Virus record (IMG/VR): IMGVR_UViG_3300045996_001835
Location: 1-51,544 of that record
Source: a virus
Direction: 5' to 3' (one strand)
DNA: 51,544 bases
Shown: positions 1 to 7,024 of the stretch, one piece after another
Position numbering within the stretch: position 1 is the first letter of the stretch
How the letters are laid out: every line of letters begins with the position of its first letter
Notes under the pieces: generated by a model
Database searches by the model: none
Told to the model about the DNA's origin: nothing
Seen by the model: the letters and a program-made list of their open reading frames with translations, nothing else
Program-made: the position numbers and the translations under genes

Positions 1-35
1 GTACTTATAACAAATTTAACAAATCGTACCAACTC

Positions 36-60
36 AACTGTTCGGAATTTCCGAATAGTC
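36..60. promoter_or_regulatory. Long dyad, possible ParB or Rep binding site
   Basis: TTCGGAA and TTCCGAA (41-47 and 49-55) form a perfect 7-bp inverted repeat around one T. The dyad extends imperfectly to AACTG on the left and TAGTC on the right. A near-identical dyad (22 of 26 bases) lies at 44113-44137 inside the RhuM gene. The site sits beside the rep gene and near parAB, so a partition or replication protein site is plausible but unproven. Confidence 0.45.
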
Positions 61-112
61 GCCCTACCCCACCCGCTCCCCTGCCCATTCAAGCACAACA
101 AAATACCTTTCC

Positions 113-150
113 TGTGCATAACTCCAGGGATTATGTGCATAACTGTGTAT
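113..150. promoter_or_regulatory. Iteron-like repeats, candidate plasmid origin
   Basis: TGTGCATAACT occurs at 113-123 and 134-144. The spacing is 21 bp, two helical turns, so both copies face the same side of the helix. A degenerate TGTGTAT follows at 144-150. The left flank (1-25) is AT-rich with TAACAAAT-type repeats that could melt. The repeats lie upstream of the rep gene that starts at 51303 on the minus strand. Confidence 0.45.
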
Positions 151-166
151 GGTTTCACTGACGCTG

Positions 167-528
167 GTGACAAACTTTGATTTCTCGGAGTTTTCTATTT
201 GTCCGGCGCAGAACTTTCCTGTTAAGGTACCTGTCAGACGTACCGATAATGTGGCTATTTCGACGCTCTGGCGGTGGGGGCCGGGAGCAAAGGACTTTAT
301 AGGTAAGATGGATGCTGAGAGGAGTTTACGGCGGCGACAGATTCTGGGAGATTTACGAGTTGAACCCATTCATACACCCGATAACTGGTGAGCCAATCGA
401 CATTGACTACTTCCTCGAAAACGAGCCGACACCATGGTTATTCGAGATGTCAAAAATATGGGACCGTGCCTGCAAGTGCACTGCCCGCCCCTATGGCGCC
501 GGACCTTATGCTGTCGCACTCCCCTGCC
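167..528. other. Non-coding or weakly coding stretch after the repeat
   Basis: This stretch lies between the putative origin and the end of parB. Apart from the possible reading frame at 312-566 I see no gene, no intrinsic terminator and no clear promoter in it. Confidence 0.4.
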
Positions 529-566
529 CTATCGCTTCCGCTTGCCCTGCTGCCCCTCCTGGATAG
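312..566 (+). CDS. Hypothetical protein, doubtful
   Basis: An 84-residue frame whose first 50 residues look protein-like (for example DRFWEIYELNPFIHP). The C-terminus is Ala/Pro-rich and its last 38 bases run into the 3' end of parB on the opposite strand. The upstream AGGT is a weak ribosome site. It could be a small gene next to the origin or a chance frame. I do not recognise it. Confidence 0.3.
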   Translation: MLRGVYGGDRFWEIYELNPFIHPITGEPIDIDYFLENEPTPWLFEMSKIWDRACKCTARPYGAGPYAVALPCPIASACPAAPPG

Positions 567-1626
567 CCTCGATACCTGCCTCGGCATAGCGCAGGATGTT
601 TTCGAGCCTGGTCAACATCTGATTCTGTGTCAGCACATCATACGATCCATTGGAGGATAGCCGCTCGTATTGCTGCGCAAAGTATTGCAGCCCTTCCTCG
701 GTGCGCTCCAGCATGACCGGCAAGGCGCTGGGTAGCACTTCGGGGGCGCCGTAGACTTTCCTGGAGCCCTGAGACTGGATAAAGCGCTCGCTAGCCGGTG
801 TGCGGCTGGTAGTGATGCCGGTATTCGATTCATAGCCGCTGGCGCGGTATTGGTCTGGCGGCTCGTAACCGGCGGGGCGGTCGGTGAAGAGTTCGGGGGT
901 TGATTCCGTCGCGCGTTTTGGTACAGAGGCTAAGTGAGGGGCGTTGCGTAGCTTCCATTCATCGATCCGGTGTTTGATTTCCTGCACCGTCAATGTGTCG
1001 AAATTGGCGTTTAGCTCGTTGCGCAATTTGGTGTTTGGAGCCTTGCCGATTTCGAGAGCCTTCGAAAGCGAATCGGGCTTCTTGAGCTGCTCCATAATTT
1101 CGGGCTCCAGCTTCGAAGCGTAGAATCGGTTGTCCACCCATCCCCTACCCTCCCCCAGATGCTTCTGCACATCGGCCACCGACATATTGAACTCTTCAAT
1201 GAGGCGTGCCACTGCCTTCACTTCGTCATAGGCCGTTAAGTCTTCGCGGTCGCGGTTTTCGGCCAGTGCAATCAGGAAGGCCTGGACGTCATTTAGCTCT
1301 CGGATTTCGGCGCGCAGATGCGGCAGGCCTTTCCAGTCGCGCCCGGGCTTCGAGCCGCGCCACCGTGTCTCACCGATAACGATTTGATACTCGCCGTTGA
1401 TGGTCGGGTGAGGGCGAACGAGAATGTTCTGCAACTGCCCTTTCGTCTTGAGCGACTCGCGCATACGCGCGATATTCTCGTCGGTGATTTCGTTGCGCGG
1501 CTGGTTTGGCAGCGGGTGTAATTTGTCGCGTTGAATCTCGACGCTGCCGCCGCTGACCTTCACTTCGTCGTTATCTTTCTTGTGCCTCTGAGCGCCCTGA
1601 CGGGCCAATGCGATAGCGTCAAGCAT
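529..1626 (-). CDS. parB: ParB-family partition protein
   Basis: This protein should bind a centromere-like site and stimulate ParA to segregate the plasmid prophage. In its 365 residues the ParB/Srx-type N-domain shows NQPRN at 41-45. GETRWR at 85-90 is the CTP-binding box in ParB relatives, and ENRDREDL at 123-130 is also typical. A helix-turn-helix region follows. The C-terminal 100 residues are Ser/Pro-rich and then helical, as expected for a dimerisation tail. The start overlaps the parA stop by 8 bp, so the two genes are translationally coupled. No parS site can be assigned with certainty; the dyads at 36-60 and 44113-44137 are candidates. Confidence 0.9.
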   Translation of the reverse strand: MLDAIALARQGAQRHKKDNDEVKVSGGSVEIQRDKLHPLPNQPRNEITDENIARMRESLKTKGQLQNILVRPHPTINGEYQIVIGETRWRGSKPGRDWKGLPHLRAEIRELNDVQAFLIALAENRDREDLTAYDEVKAVARLIEEFNMSVADVQKHLGEGRGWVDNRFYASKLEPEIMEQLKKPDSLSKALEIGKAPNTKLRNELNANFDTLTVQEIKHRIDEWKLRNAPHLASVPKRATESTPELFTDRPAGYEPPDQYRASGYESNTGITTSRTPASERFIQSQGSRKVYGAPEVLPSALPVMLERTEEGLQYFAQQYERLSSNGSYDVLTQNQMLTRLENILRYAEAGIEAIQEGQQGKRKR

Positions 1627-2242
1627 GGTTCATCCCTTCTACTTCTACAGCTAATTTACGGCATGCCCTGGCTGCCGGCGAGTCTGGTTCGAAATCGATT
1701 ACTGATTTTGCGCGCATGGCAGCGGACCCAAAAAGCACGCTATTAGGGATAGCTGTCTTCGCCATGTGACCCGCAAAATTCTCTTTGATGCTTTTGCGCA
1801 CTTCCTTGCGGTGCCCTGCCCCACTGTTCTTACTGAGCAACACCCGATAGCGCAGATCGGGCCGTCCATCATTCTTAATCGATTCAGCCACGTCGACCGT
1901 GCGCACCAGGGCTATCAATGAATCGATTTCGTTTTCGGTGGTAATCAGCGCCACGTCGCACAATTTGAGGATAGCGGCAGCGTCTTGATCATTTAGGCTT
2001 CGCGGGCTGTCTACGAGAACGTAGGCGGCTTTCTGCTTGCGGATCACATTCCCCAGTGTGAGCAGTGTGGCGAGATGGAACGACGCGCCGGTAATCGATT
2101 TGCGGTATCGATAGGCGGTCTCTTGATCATCGGTATCGATGACCGCGACTTTATGGCCTCGTTCGGCGAGAGCGGCGGCAAGGTTTACCACGGTGGTGGT
2201 CTTACCGACACCCCCTTTTTGGTTGATTACAGAGATGATCAT
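1619..2242 (-). CDS. parA: ParA-family partition ATPase
   Basis: A 207-residue cytoplasmic P-loop ATPase of the MinD/ParA class. The deviant Walker A KGGVGKTT is at residues 9-16, the switch DTDDQ at 36-40, and a Walker B region ends in VDSP at 77-80. It lacks the N-terminal DNA-binding extension of P1-type ParA, so it is a short type Ib ParA. These usually leave autoregulation to ParB or another factor. AGGGGA upstream of the ATG serves as ribosome site. A weak promoter (TTGTCA, 16 nt, TAGAGT on the minus strand) lies in the 50 bp upstream. ParB follows with an 8-bp overlap. Confidence 0.92.
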   Translation of the reverse strand: MIISVINQKGGVGKTTTVVNLAAALAERGHKVAVIDTDDQETAYRYRKSITGASFHLATLLTLGNVIRKQKAAYVLVDSPRSLNDQDAAAILKLCDVALITTENEIDSLIALVRTVDVAESIKNDGRPDLRYRVLLSKNSGAGHRKEVRKSIKENFAGHMAKTAIPNSVLFGSAAMRAKSVIDFEPDSPAARACRKLAVEVEGMNHA

Positions 2243-2295
2243 TAACGAGCTATCCCCTACTCTACATTAGCATTGAAACTTGACAAAGATTGAGA

Positions 2296-2898
2296 CTACG
2301 CCCCGGCCACCCCGATCACGTTCCCGGTCCAGTACCCGACCGCGTGAACCTCCTGTGCCCCTTCGGGCATTTCGAGCTTGTTGTTCTTGCCGTCGCGAAG
2401 TACGACCTTTTGGCCGTCGTGACCCCATTTCTTGATAGTGCCCCAAGCCTGGTTGGTATCAAGATTGACAGCGGTGACGACGCACACTTGCCCAGCGCGC
2501 GGTGCCCTATAGCCGAACGGGCGAATGTGCAAGATTGCTTCTTCGGGGATCCCGACCTCAAGCATGGAACATCCACGGGTCGCCATTAGCATATCGGTCT
2601 GATGAACGCCCCAGAGCTGCACTAGATTAGGCGATAACTCGAAGTCGCTTACTTCCTCGGCGTTGGCGTCCTGCCACTCTCCGCAAGGAGCGGTGTGATA
2701 AAGTCGCAGAGTCACGGCGTTAGCGTCGCCGCGGCTGATAAGCTGCTCTACGGCCATCTCTACCACAGCGTTAACGCTCATGCGGTTTTTTGCCGCTAGC
2801 GTGTTTAGCCCGTCGATGGTGCTTGGGCGAAAATAGCCGTTGAAGCGTCCTGTTTTACGCTCCCGCCCTGGTGTTTTAGTTTCCTCAGCCATGTCCAT
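2296..2898 (-). CDS. RHH-S24 fusion repressor (CI/LexA-like)
   Basis: Probable prophage repressor. From the chosen start (200 residues), positions 18-55 form a ribbon-helix-helix domain instead of the usual HTH. Positions 72-200 form an S24 LexA-like peptidase domain. The candidate catalytic serine is Ser111 in RGCSM, the lysine is in TIKKW (156-157), and Cys72-Gly73 fits the Ala/Cys-Gly autocleavage site. RecA-triggered self-cleavage and SOS induction follow from the family. Frame-open sequence extends upstream to 2994, but that part is hydrophobic, crosses the promoter and is unlikely to be translated. A start at 2892 is also possible. The gene faces the small HTH gene at 3090 across shared operators. 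Confidence 0.85.
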   Translation of the reverse strand: MDMAEETKTPGRERKTGRFNGYFRPSTIDGLNTLAAKNRMSVNAVVEMAVEQLISRGDANAVTLRLYHTAPCGEWQDANAEEVSDFELSPNLVQLWGVHQTDMLMATRGCSMLEVGIPEEAILHIRPFGYRAPRAGQVCVVTAVNLDTNQAWGTIKKWGHDGQKVVLRDGKNNKLEMPEGAQEVHAVGYWTGNVIGVAGA

Positions 2899-2907
2899 AC
2901 CATTACT

Positions 2908-2915
2908 TAACGTTA
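2908..2915. promoter_or_regulatory. Operator dyad TAACGTTA, copy 1
   Basis: This perfect 8-bp palindrome lies between the leftward extended -10 promoter and the repressor start, in its untranslated leader. The same octamer recurs at 3001-3008 in the rightward promoter. Short palindromes are typical targets of ribbon-helix-helix proteins. Confidence 0.6.
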
Positions 2916-2937
2916 GTTCAATTGTACTTACTGTCCA

Positions 2938-2946
2938 ATTATAACA
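2938..2946 (-). promoter_or_regulatory. Leftward repressor promoter, extended -10
   Basis: On the minus strand the sequence reads TGTTATAAT, a perfect extended -10 element. No good -35 is present, which extended -10 promoters do not need. It would start an RNA about 30 nt before the repressor ATG. Confidence 0.6.
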
Positions 2947-2984
2947 ATTTCGTAAAAAAACACAGAAAAATTTATTGAATACTA

Positions 2985-3014
2985 TTGAAATCACATAAAG
3001 TAACGTTATATAAT
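2985..3014 (+). promoter_or_regulatory. Rightward early promoter with embedded operator
   Basis: TTGAAA (2985-2990) and TATAAT (3009-3014) are separated by 18 bp. The palindrome TAACGTTA fills 3001-3008, directly against the -10. A related TGACGTTG (3021-3028) and the palindrome TTACGTAA (3061-3068) lie downstream. Repressor bound at 3001-3008 would block polymerase, so this is the likely lysogeny switch. Confidence 0.75.
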
Positions 3015-3089
3015 GTGAAGTGACGTTGAATCTGATTACTTGATGTGGTTTTATCGTTCATTACGTAATGCAATGCCGAGGGGGTGAAT

Positions 3090-3287
3090 ATGAGCACTCT
3101 GCTAACGATAGGTCAGCTAGCGGAACAGCTACAGGTCCATGAACAGACTTTAAGACAAATGATAAAGGACGGGAGAGTTACGGGGATCCCCGTTGGTAAG
3201 AAAAGTCTGAGATTCCGGCTGGACGATGTAATAGAGGAACTTAGAAAAACTAACGCCCCAGAAACGAAAGAACCCGCCGCTATCTAG
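3090..3287 (+). CDS. Small HTH DNA-binding protein (excisionase-like fold)
   Basis: A 65-residue protein with a MerR/excisionase-type helix-turn-helix: LTIGQLAEQLQVHEQTLRQM, then a wing ending in a helix VIEELRKT. It is the first gene right of the switch, where a Cro-like antirepressor or early regulator is expected. There is no integrase, so an excision role is unlikely. An in-frame GTG lies at 3084, but GAGGGGG places the ribosome better for the ATG at 3090. Confidence 0.75.
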   Translation: MSTLLTIGQLAEQLQVHEQTLRQMIKDGRVTGIPVGKKSLRFRLDDVIEELRKTNAPETKEPAAI

Positions 3288-3341
3288 AGAATAGCGACGG
3301 GAGCACGATCAGAATTTTACAACACCCGCAGGGAGCACACA

Positions 3342-4154
3342 ATGAAAAACGAATCCCCCACTCTGCCCCGCAGAAGACCCTCGGCCAGCACCCCCGCTGG
3401 CCCCAATAACATCCTCACCTTACCTGTCGCCGACGTGGACGCCGAACTTGCCACCGTCCGCGCTATTTCTTCCTGCACTGTCGGAGAAGCGATAACACGA
3501 GCCAGAAGAGCATACGACGACGCCTATCGCAATTGGCAGCTCTGGGCCGCACGTCCGACCGACCAAAACGCATTAGAGCGCGCCGACTATTATCTGTCAG
3601 AAATCTCGCTCGTTCTCCAAAGACTGGAGAATGTGGCGGGCATTGCTGTCGCCGATATCGGCCCGCTTCCAAAAGCTCTCAAAGTTATTGAGCAAGAAGA
3701 AATCGCGCCCGACTTCGTGGAGCACTTGGAAGCGCCGGAGAAGCCGGCCAAACGCTCTTCCGAATGGCTCGCCGCAATGGGTGCACTTCGTATCGAAATG
3801 GCCGCTTCCGGACTGGACCGCAAAGTAGAACTTCCGGCACAGCGTGAGACGCGTATCGGCTGCGTAGCGCACTGGATTGGGCGGACCATTGAGAGCTTTA
3901 GCGATATGGATATTCGGGAGCTTCATATGGTAACGGATGCGATACGGCGCGGTGATATTGGGAATGGGTGGGAGATTGTGACGGACGCCGCCTTGATGCC
4001 AACCGGTCGAGTCTCTACCGTAAACCATCCATTAGAGGCCGAGGATTCTGTGTATTATGAGTCGCTTGTCAATTACTACGATGAGTGCGCTCGTGAGGCA
4101 AACGCACCGATGCCCGGTGAAGATGAAGCATGGGATTTTGAGGAGGCAGCATGA
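3342..4154 (+). CDS. Hypothetical protein, first gene of the early operon
   Basis: A 270-residue acidic protein I do not recognise. The first 25 residues are Pro/Ser/Arg-rich and probably disordered. Residues 40-110 look helical (AYDDAYRNWQLWAARPTDQN, then ADYYLSEISLVLQRLENVAG). The C-terminus is acidic (PGEDEAWDFEEAA). AGGGAG 6-8 nt upstream is the ribosome site. It overlaps the next gene by ATGA. Confidence 0.75.
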   Translation: MKNESPTLPRRRPSASTPAGPNNILTLPVADVDAELATVRAISSCTVGEAITRARRAYDDAYRNWQLWAARPTDQNALERADYYLSEISLVLQRLENVAGIAVADIGPLPKALKVIEQEEIAPDFVEHLEAPEKPAKRSSEWLAAMGALRIEMAASGLDRKVELPAQRETRIGCVAHWIGRTIESFSDMDIRELHMVTDAIRRGDIGNGWEIVTDAALMPTGRVSTVNHPLEAEDSVYYESLVNYYDECAREANAPMPGEDEAWDFEEAA

Positions 4155-4462
4155 AAACGATTGAGGTCAATGTGACGGCGGAAGATATTGGGAACAATGG
4201 CGGAGTGCCGCCCCTTACTGCCGCGATAAAACGGGTAGTTGACGACAAGAAAATTACTGTTTGTTGCCTGATCGAGTTTGTTTTATTCACGGCCAAAAAT
4301 ACTGGCCGGCAAAGCGAAGTGAGGCTTCCTGTCGCCGTTAGAAAGTGGGAGATGGCGTGGGCCCACAATGAACTCGCCATAAAGAAAGATAAGGATTTCG
4401 GCGGCATCTCTTTCACCCTCAAAGTTCCCGACTGGGTTCAACTCCGCACCGAAACGAACTAA
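4151..4462 (+). CDS. Hypothetical protein
   Basis: 103 residues, start overlapping the previous stop in ATGA with GAGG upstream. No motif recognised. It alternates short beta-like segments (TIEVNVTAEDI, KITVCCLIEFVLFTA) with a basic helix, so it is probably a small alpha/beta cytoplasmic protein of the early operon. Confidence 0.65.
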   Translation: MKTIEVNVTAEDIGNNGGVPPLTAAIKRVVDDKKITVCCLIEFVLFTAKNTGRQSEVRLPVAVRKWEMAWAHNELAIKKDKDFGGISFTLKVPDWVQLRTETN

Positions 4463-4514
4463 CCCCTATCCCCCACTCCCGGCGATGGGTGGCGGATGAA
4501 AAATGGAGAAGATT

Positions 4515-4967
4515 ATGAAAAATACGAAGATTTACGTGGCGTCTTCATGGCGCAATGACTATCAACCGGACGTGGTGAATGTCCTTGTTGGTGAGGGGTT
4601 CGAAGTCTATGACTTCAAGAATCCGGCCCCAGGCGATAATGGTTTTCATTGGTCCGCCATCGACCCTAAATGGAAGGAATGGGATGCTCAAAAGTTTGTT
4701 GAATCCCTCCAGCATCCCATCGCACAAGATGGCTTCGGTAAAGACATGGCTGCTCTCATGGACTGTGATCTATGCGTCCTCGTTATGCCGTGCGGTAGGA
4801 GTGCGCATCTCGAAGCTGGTTATGCAGTCGGCGCTGGGAAGCCAACCATTATTCTTTTGCAAGACGGTGAGCCGGAGTTGATGTATCTCATGGCAGACAC
4901 CGCAACGACCATTGAACGTGTCGTCGAATGGTGCAACGAGCACGCAGAGATCATGGCACGCACCTAA
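4515..4967 (+). CDS. Nucleoside 2-deoxyribosyltransferase-like protein
   Basis: The 150-residue Rossmann-like domain begins KIYVASSWRN and contains MDCDLCVLVMPCGRSAHLEAGYAVGAGKPT. This matches the deoxyribosyltransferase and DUF4406-like superfamily, in which the Glu of HLEAGYA is the usual nucleophile. Members cleave or transfer the N-glycosidic bond of nucleosides or nucleotides. In phages they are linked to nucleotide metabolism or NAD/nucleotide signalling, but the substrate here is unknown. I prefer the ATG at 4515 because GGAGAAG directly precedes it; an ATG at 4503 is also in frame. It stands alone between two small gaps. Confidence 0.7.
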   Translation: MKNTKIYVASSWRNDYQPDVVNVLVGEGFEVYDFKNPAPGDNGFHWSAIDPKWKEWDAQKFVESLQHPIAQDGFGKDMAALMDCDLCVLVMPCGRSAHLEAGYAVGAGKPTIILLQDGEPELMYLMADTATTIERVVEWCNEHAEIMART

Positions 4968-5315
4968 CGCCCCACACTCGCATCTTAAGGAGGTGATAGC
5001 TTTGAAAGCCACCACGATGACAACCAGAAGGTAACAACCCCGCACAACGAAACACGCACTACAAATCGCAGACGATGCAGAGAGGCACCAACCATGAGGA
5101 AACGGAATAAGCGACGCGGTATTGATTTCACCGCGCATAGTTTGGAGAAAAAACTCAGATGCTAGATAGAGGAAATCTGTCAAGGCGTTATGGACTTCGG
5201 GAACTGGGAGGATGATAGCCTAATGGCTTTTGAATTTATTTCATTGACGGCAAGAAGATAGAACTGGTTGGTATGGGAGCAGGGGCGTGAAATTGGATGA
5301 GAGGGAGAGAAGGCG
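4968..5315 (+). other. Gap with perfect anti-SD complement and micro-ORFs
   Basis: No full gene. TAAGGAGGTGAT at 4986-4997 is a perfect 12-nt complement of the bacterial 16S rRNA 3' tail. It is followed by a TTG-started frame of 10 codons (5002-5034). A second short frame lies at 5094-5165. Nothing else is recognisable up to the ribosome site AGAGAAGG before 5316. Confidence 0.55.
5094..5165 (+). CDS. Possible 23-residue basic peptide
   Basis: ATG preceded by GAGAGG at suitable distance encodes a Lys/Arg-rich peptide starting MRKRNKRRG. It is too short to judge by composition alone and may be untranslated spacer. Confidence 0.25.
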   Translation: MRKRNKRRGIDFTAHSLEKKLRC

Positions 5316-6281
5316 ATGGAAAGAAGAAGAGCGCACATAGTCAATTACTCGGGCGGTATCGGTTCTTACGTGGCCGCTAAACGCGTTAAGGAACGACACG
5401 GCGAAACAGATTTGATTTTGCTATTTACAGATACGATGACCGAGCACCCAGACCTGTATCGTTTCTTGGTCGAATCTGCGGCGAGGTTGTTTTGTGGTGG
5501 CACGAATCGCCACGATGCTCGCAGGCTGGTAGACCTCGCCAGACAGATACCCGAACTGTCACGCGAGACCGAAATCCTGCGCAAGCAGTTAATTCACAAG
5601 TTGCGTAAAGCGGCGACGAGGGTAATACCTGGCCTTGAGTGGCTCTGTGAGGGTCGAACGGTCTGGGAGCTTTTTAAAGATGAAAGATTTATCGGCAACA
5701 CGAAGGCAGACATCTGCTCCCGTGTGCTTAAGAGGGAAATGGCCGATGGCTACGTGAAGGCATTCCACACGCCTGAAACATGCGTGCGATACCTTGGCAT
5801 AGACATCTTCGAAGAGCATCGATATCTCAGAGCAAAAGAGTTGTTTCGCCCGTGGGTATTGGAGGCTCCGCTTTGTGACAAACCATACTACAGCAAAGAA
5901 GACATGAAGAGAATTGTTGAGGAGGATGAAATGCAGATACCTCAACTTTATATCGATGGCTTCGACCATAACAACTGTGGCGGATTTTGCAGCAAGGCGG
6001 GTCAAGGGCATTTTAAAAATTTGCTCCTAAAAAGGCCCGCTTATTTCGGATACAACGAAGACGAAGAGAATGACACGCGCGCCATTGTTGGCGACTATTC
6101 TGTTCTTCGCGACCGCACAGGCGGCGTCACAAAACCTCTAACATTGACGGCACTGCGCAAGAAAGTAGAGGAGAAAAAACCAATAGAAGAAAACGACTGG
6201 CGCGGTTGTGCGTGTTTCTTCGACACGTCCGACTCGCCCGACGCAGCCGACCATGAATTAGAGGCGGTGACATCCCCATGA
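5316..6281 (+). CDS. PAPS reductase-like / adenine nucleotide alpha-hydrolase protein
   Basis: 321 residues with an N-type ATP pyrophosphatase PP-loop, SGGIGS at 12-17, followed by LLFTDTMTEHPD. This is the adenylate-binding core of PAPS reductase and DndC-like proteins. A Cys pair near the C-terminus (HNNCGGFCSKAGQGH) and a conserved-looking CSRVLKRE may carry sulfur or a cluster. Family members activate a substrate by adenylation, often for sulfur transfer. Phage homologues are common but mostly unassigned; a role in DNA or nucleotide modification is inference. It overlaps the next gene by ATGA. Confidence 0.75.
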   Translation: MERRRAHIVNYSGGIGSYVAAKRVKERHGETDLILLFTDTMTEHPDLYRFLVESAARLFCGGTNRHDARRLVDLARQIPELSRETEILRKQLIHKLRKAATRVIPGLEWLCEGRTVWELFKDERFIGNTKADICSRVLKREMADGYVKAFHTPETCVRYLGIDIFEEHRYLRAKELFRPWVLEAPLCDKPYYSKEDMKRIVEEDEMQIPQLYIDGFDHNNCGGFCSKAGQGHFKNLLLKRPAYFGYNEDEENDTRAIVGDYSVLRDRTGGVTKPLTLTALRKKVEEKKPIEENDWRGCACFFDTSDSPDAADHELEAVTSP

Positions 6282-6763
6282 CCACCTCCACCATAGACGC
6301 GGTGCCGAGCGAAGTGAGAGAGGCGGCAGCCGGTCTGACAGCCTTCGCTGACTATTCGGAGCAATACGACGAGATGCAGTTGACCCGCGACTATGCTGAG
6401 TTTGCAAAAGTCAGTTGCTACGCCTACATGGACTGTCTTTACCCCGACTTACACCCCGATAGGTTCGAGTCTGTAATGCGACTCTGCACCACCATCCAAC
6501 AATGGTACGACCGCAAAACCTTAAATCTCTTCTGGCACGACAACACCCTCCTTTACGGCAACCCTGACGAACCGGACAAGGCGCGCGAGGTGGGAGCGAT
6601 TACGGACCATCAGGGGTATTACACGTGGACCGGCAAGCACATTCAAAATGGCGTTTGTCAGAACCACAACTCCTATGGGAAGTACTCCGACCGGGCGGCG
6701 GCTATGAAGCATTGCGAAGGGTTCGCGCGTAAGTCGTTGAATCTGCCTGAGGTCTCCCCATGA
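6278..6763 (+). CDS. Hypothetical protein
   Basis: 161 residues, coupled by ATGA overlap to the genes on both sides. No motif recognised. It is rich in aromatic and His residues in its second half (YYTWTGKHIQNGVCQNHNSY), suggesting a compact globular or metal-binding fold. Confidence 0.7.
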   Translation: MTTSTIDAVPSEVREAAAGLTAFADYSEQYDEMQLTRDYAEFAKVSCYAYMDCLYPDLHPDRFESVMRLCTTIQQWYDRKTLNLFWHDNTLLYGNPDEPDKAREVGAITDHQGYYTWTGKHIQNGVCQNHNSYGKYSDRAAAMKHCEGFARKSLNLPEVSP

Positions 6764-7023
6764 CAGCCGCCAAACGTAACCGCAAGCGTGGCCGCGTCGA
6801 GTGCGACGACTGCGCGAGATCGGGCTACAAGAAAACCGGAAATCTTATGCCCGCCGGCTGGTCGAAGAGCGGTCCCTGGCTGAGGCGGCTACTATGCCCG
6901 GACTGTGCGGCGAACCATAAAGCATCAGTTGAACGCAGTGCTGCGCGCGCGAGAGAAGCGCAGGAATCGGAAGCCGTCGCCATGCGCGAGGAGCGGGAGT
7001 TGTATGGGGCGGAGGGGAGATAG
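6760..7023 (+). CDS. Small zinc-ribbon-like protein
   Basis: 87 residues. CDDC at 16-19 and CPDC about 30 residues later form a likely four-cysteine zinc ribbon, followed by an Ala/Arg/Glu-rich helix. The N-terminus is strongly basic (KRNRKRGR), so nucleic-acid binding is plausible. It ends one base before the methyltransferase start. Confidence 0.65.
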   Translation: MTAAKRNRKRGRVECDDCARSGYKKTGNLMPAGWSKSGPWLRRLLCPDCAANHKASVERSAARAREAQESEAVAMREERELYGAEGR

Positions 7024-7024
7024 C

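Larger units (their letters stand above)
1..166. repeat. Terminal direct repeat, left copy
   Basis: The first 166 bases match 51379-51544 except at four positions (127, 143, 149 and 152), all in the last 40 bases. The repeat includes an AT-rich start, a dyad at 36-60 and two iteron-like repeats at 113-144. Identical ends usually mean a circular assembly. The mismatches mean either strain variation, uncorrected reads or a true terminal redundancy. Confidence 0.95.

Noticed and set aside
149-391. 80-residue plus-strand frame near the origin
   Set aside because: Its start lies on a variable base of the terminal repeat and it has no coding-like segments.
3597-4028. Minus-strand 143-residue frame
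   Set aside because: Antisense to the first early gene, no start signal.
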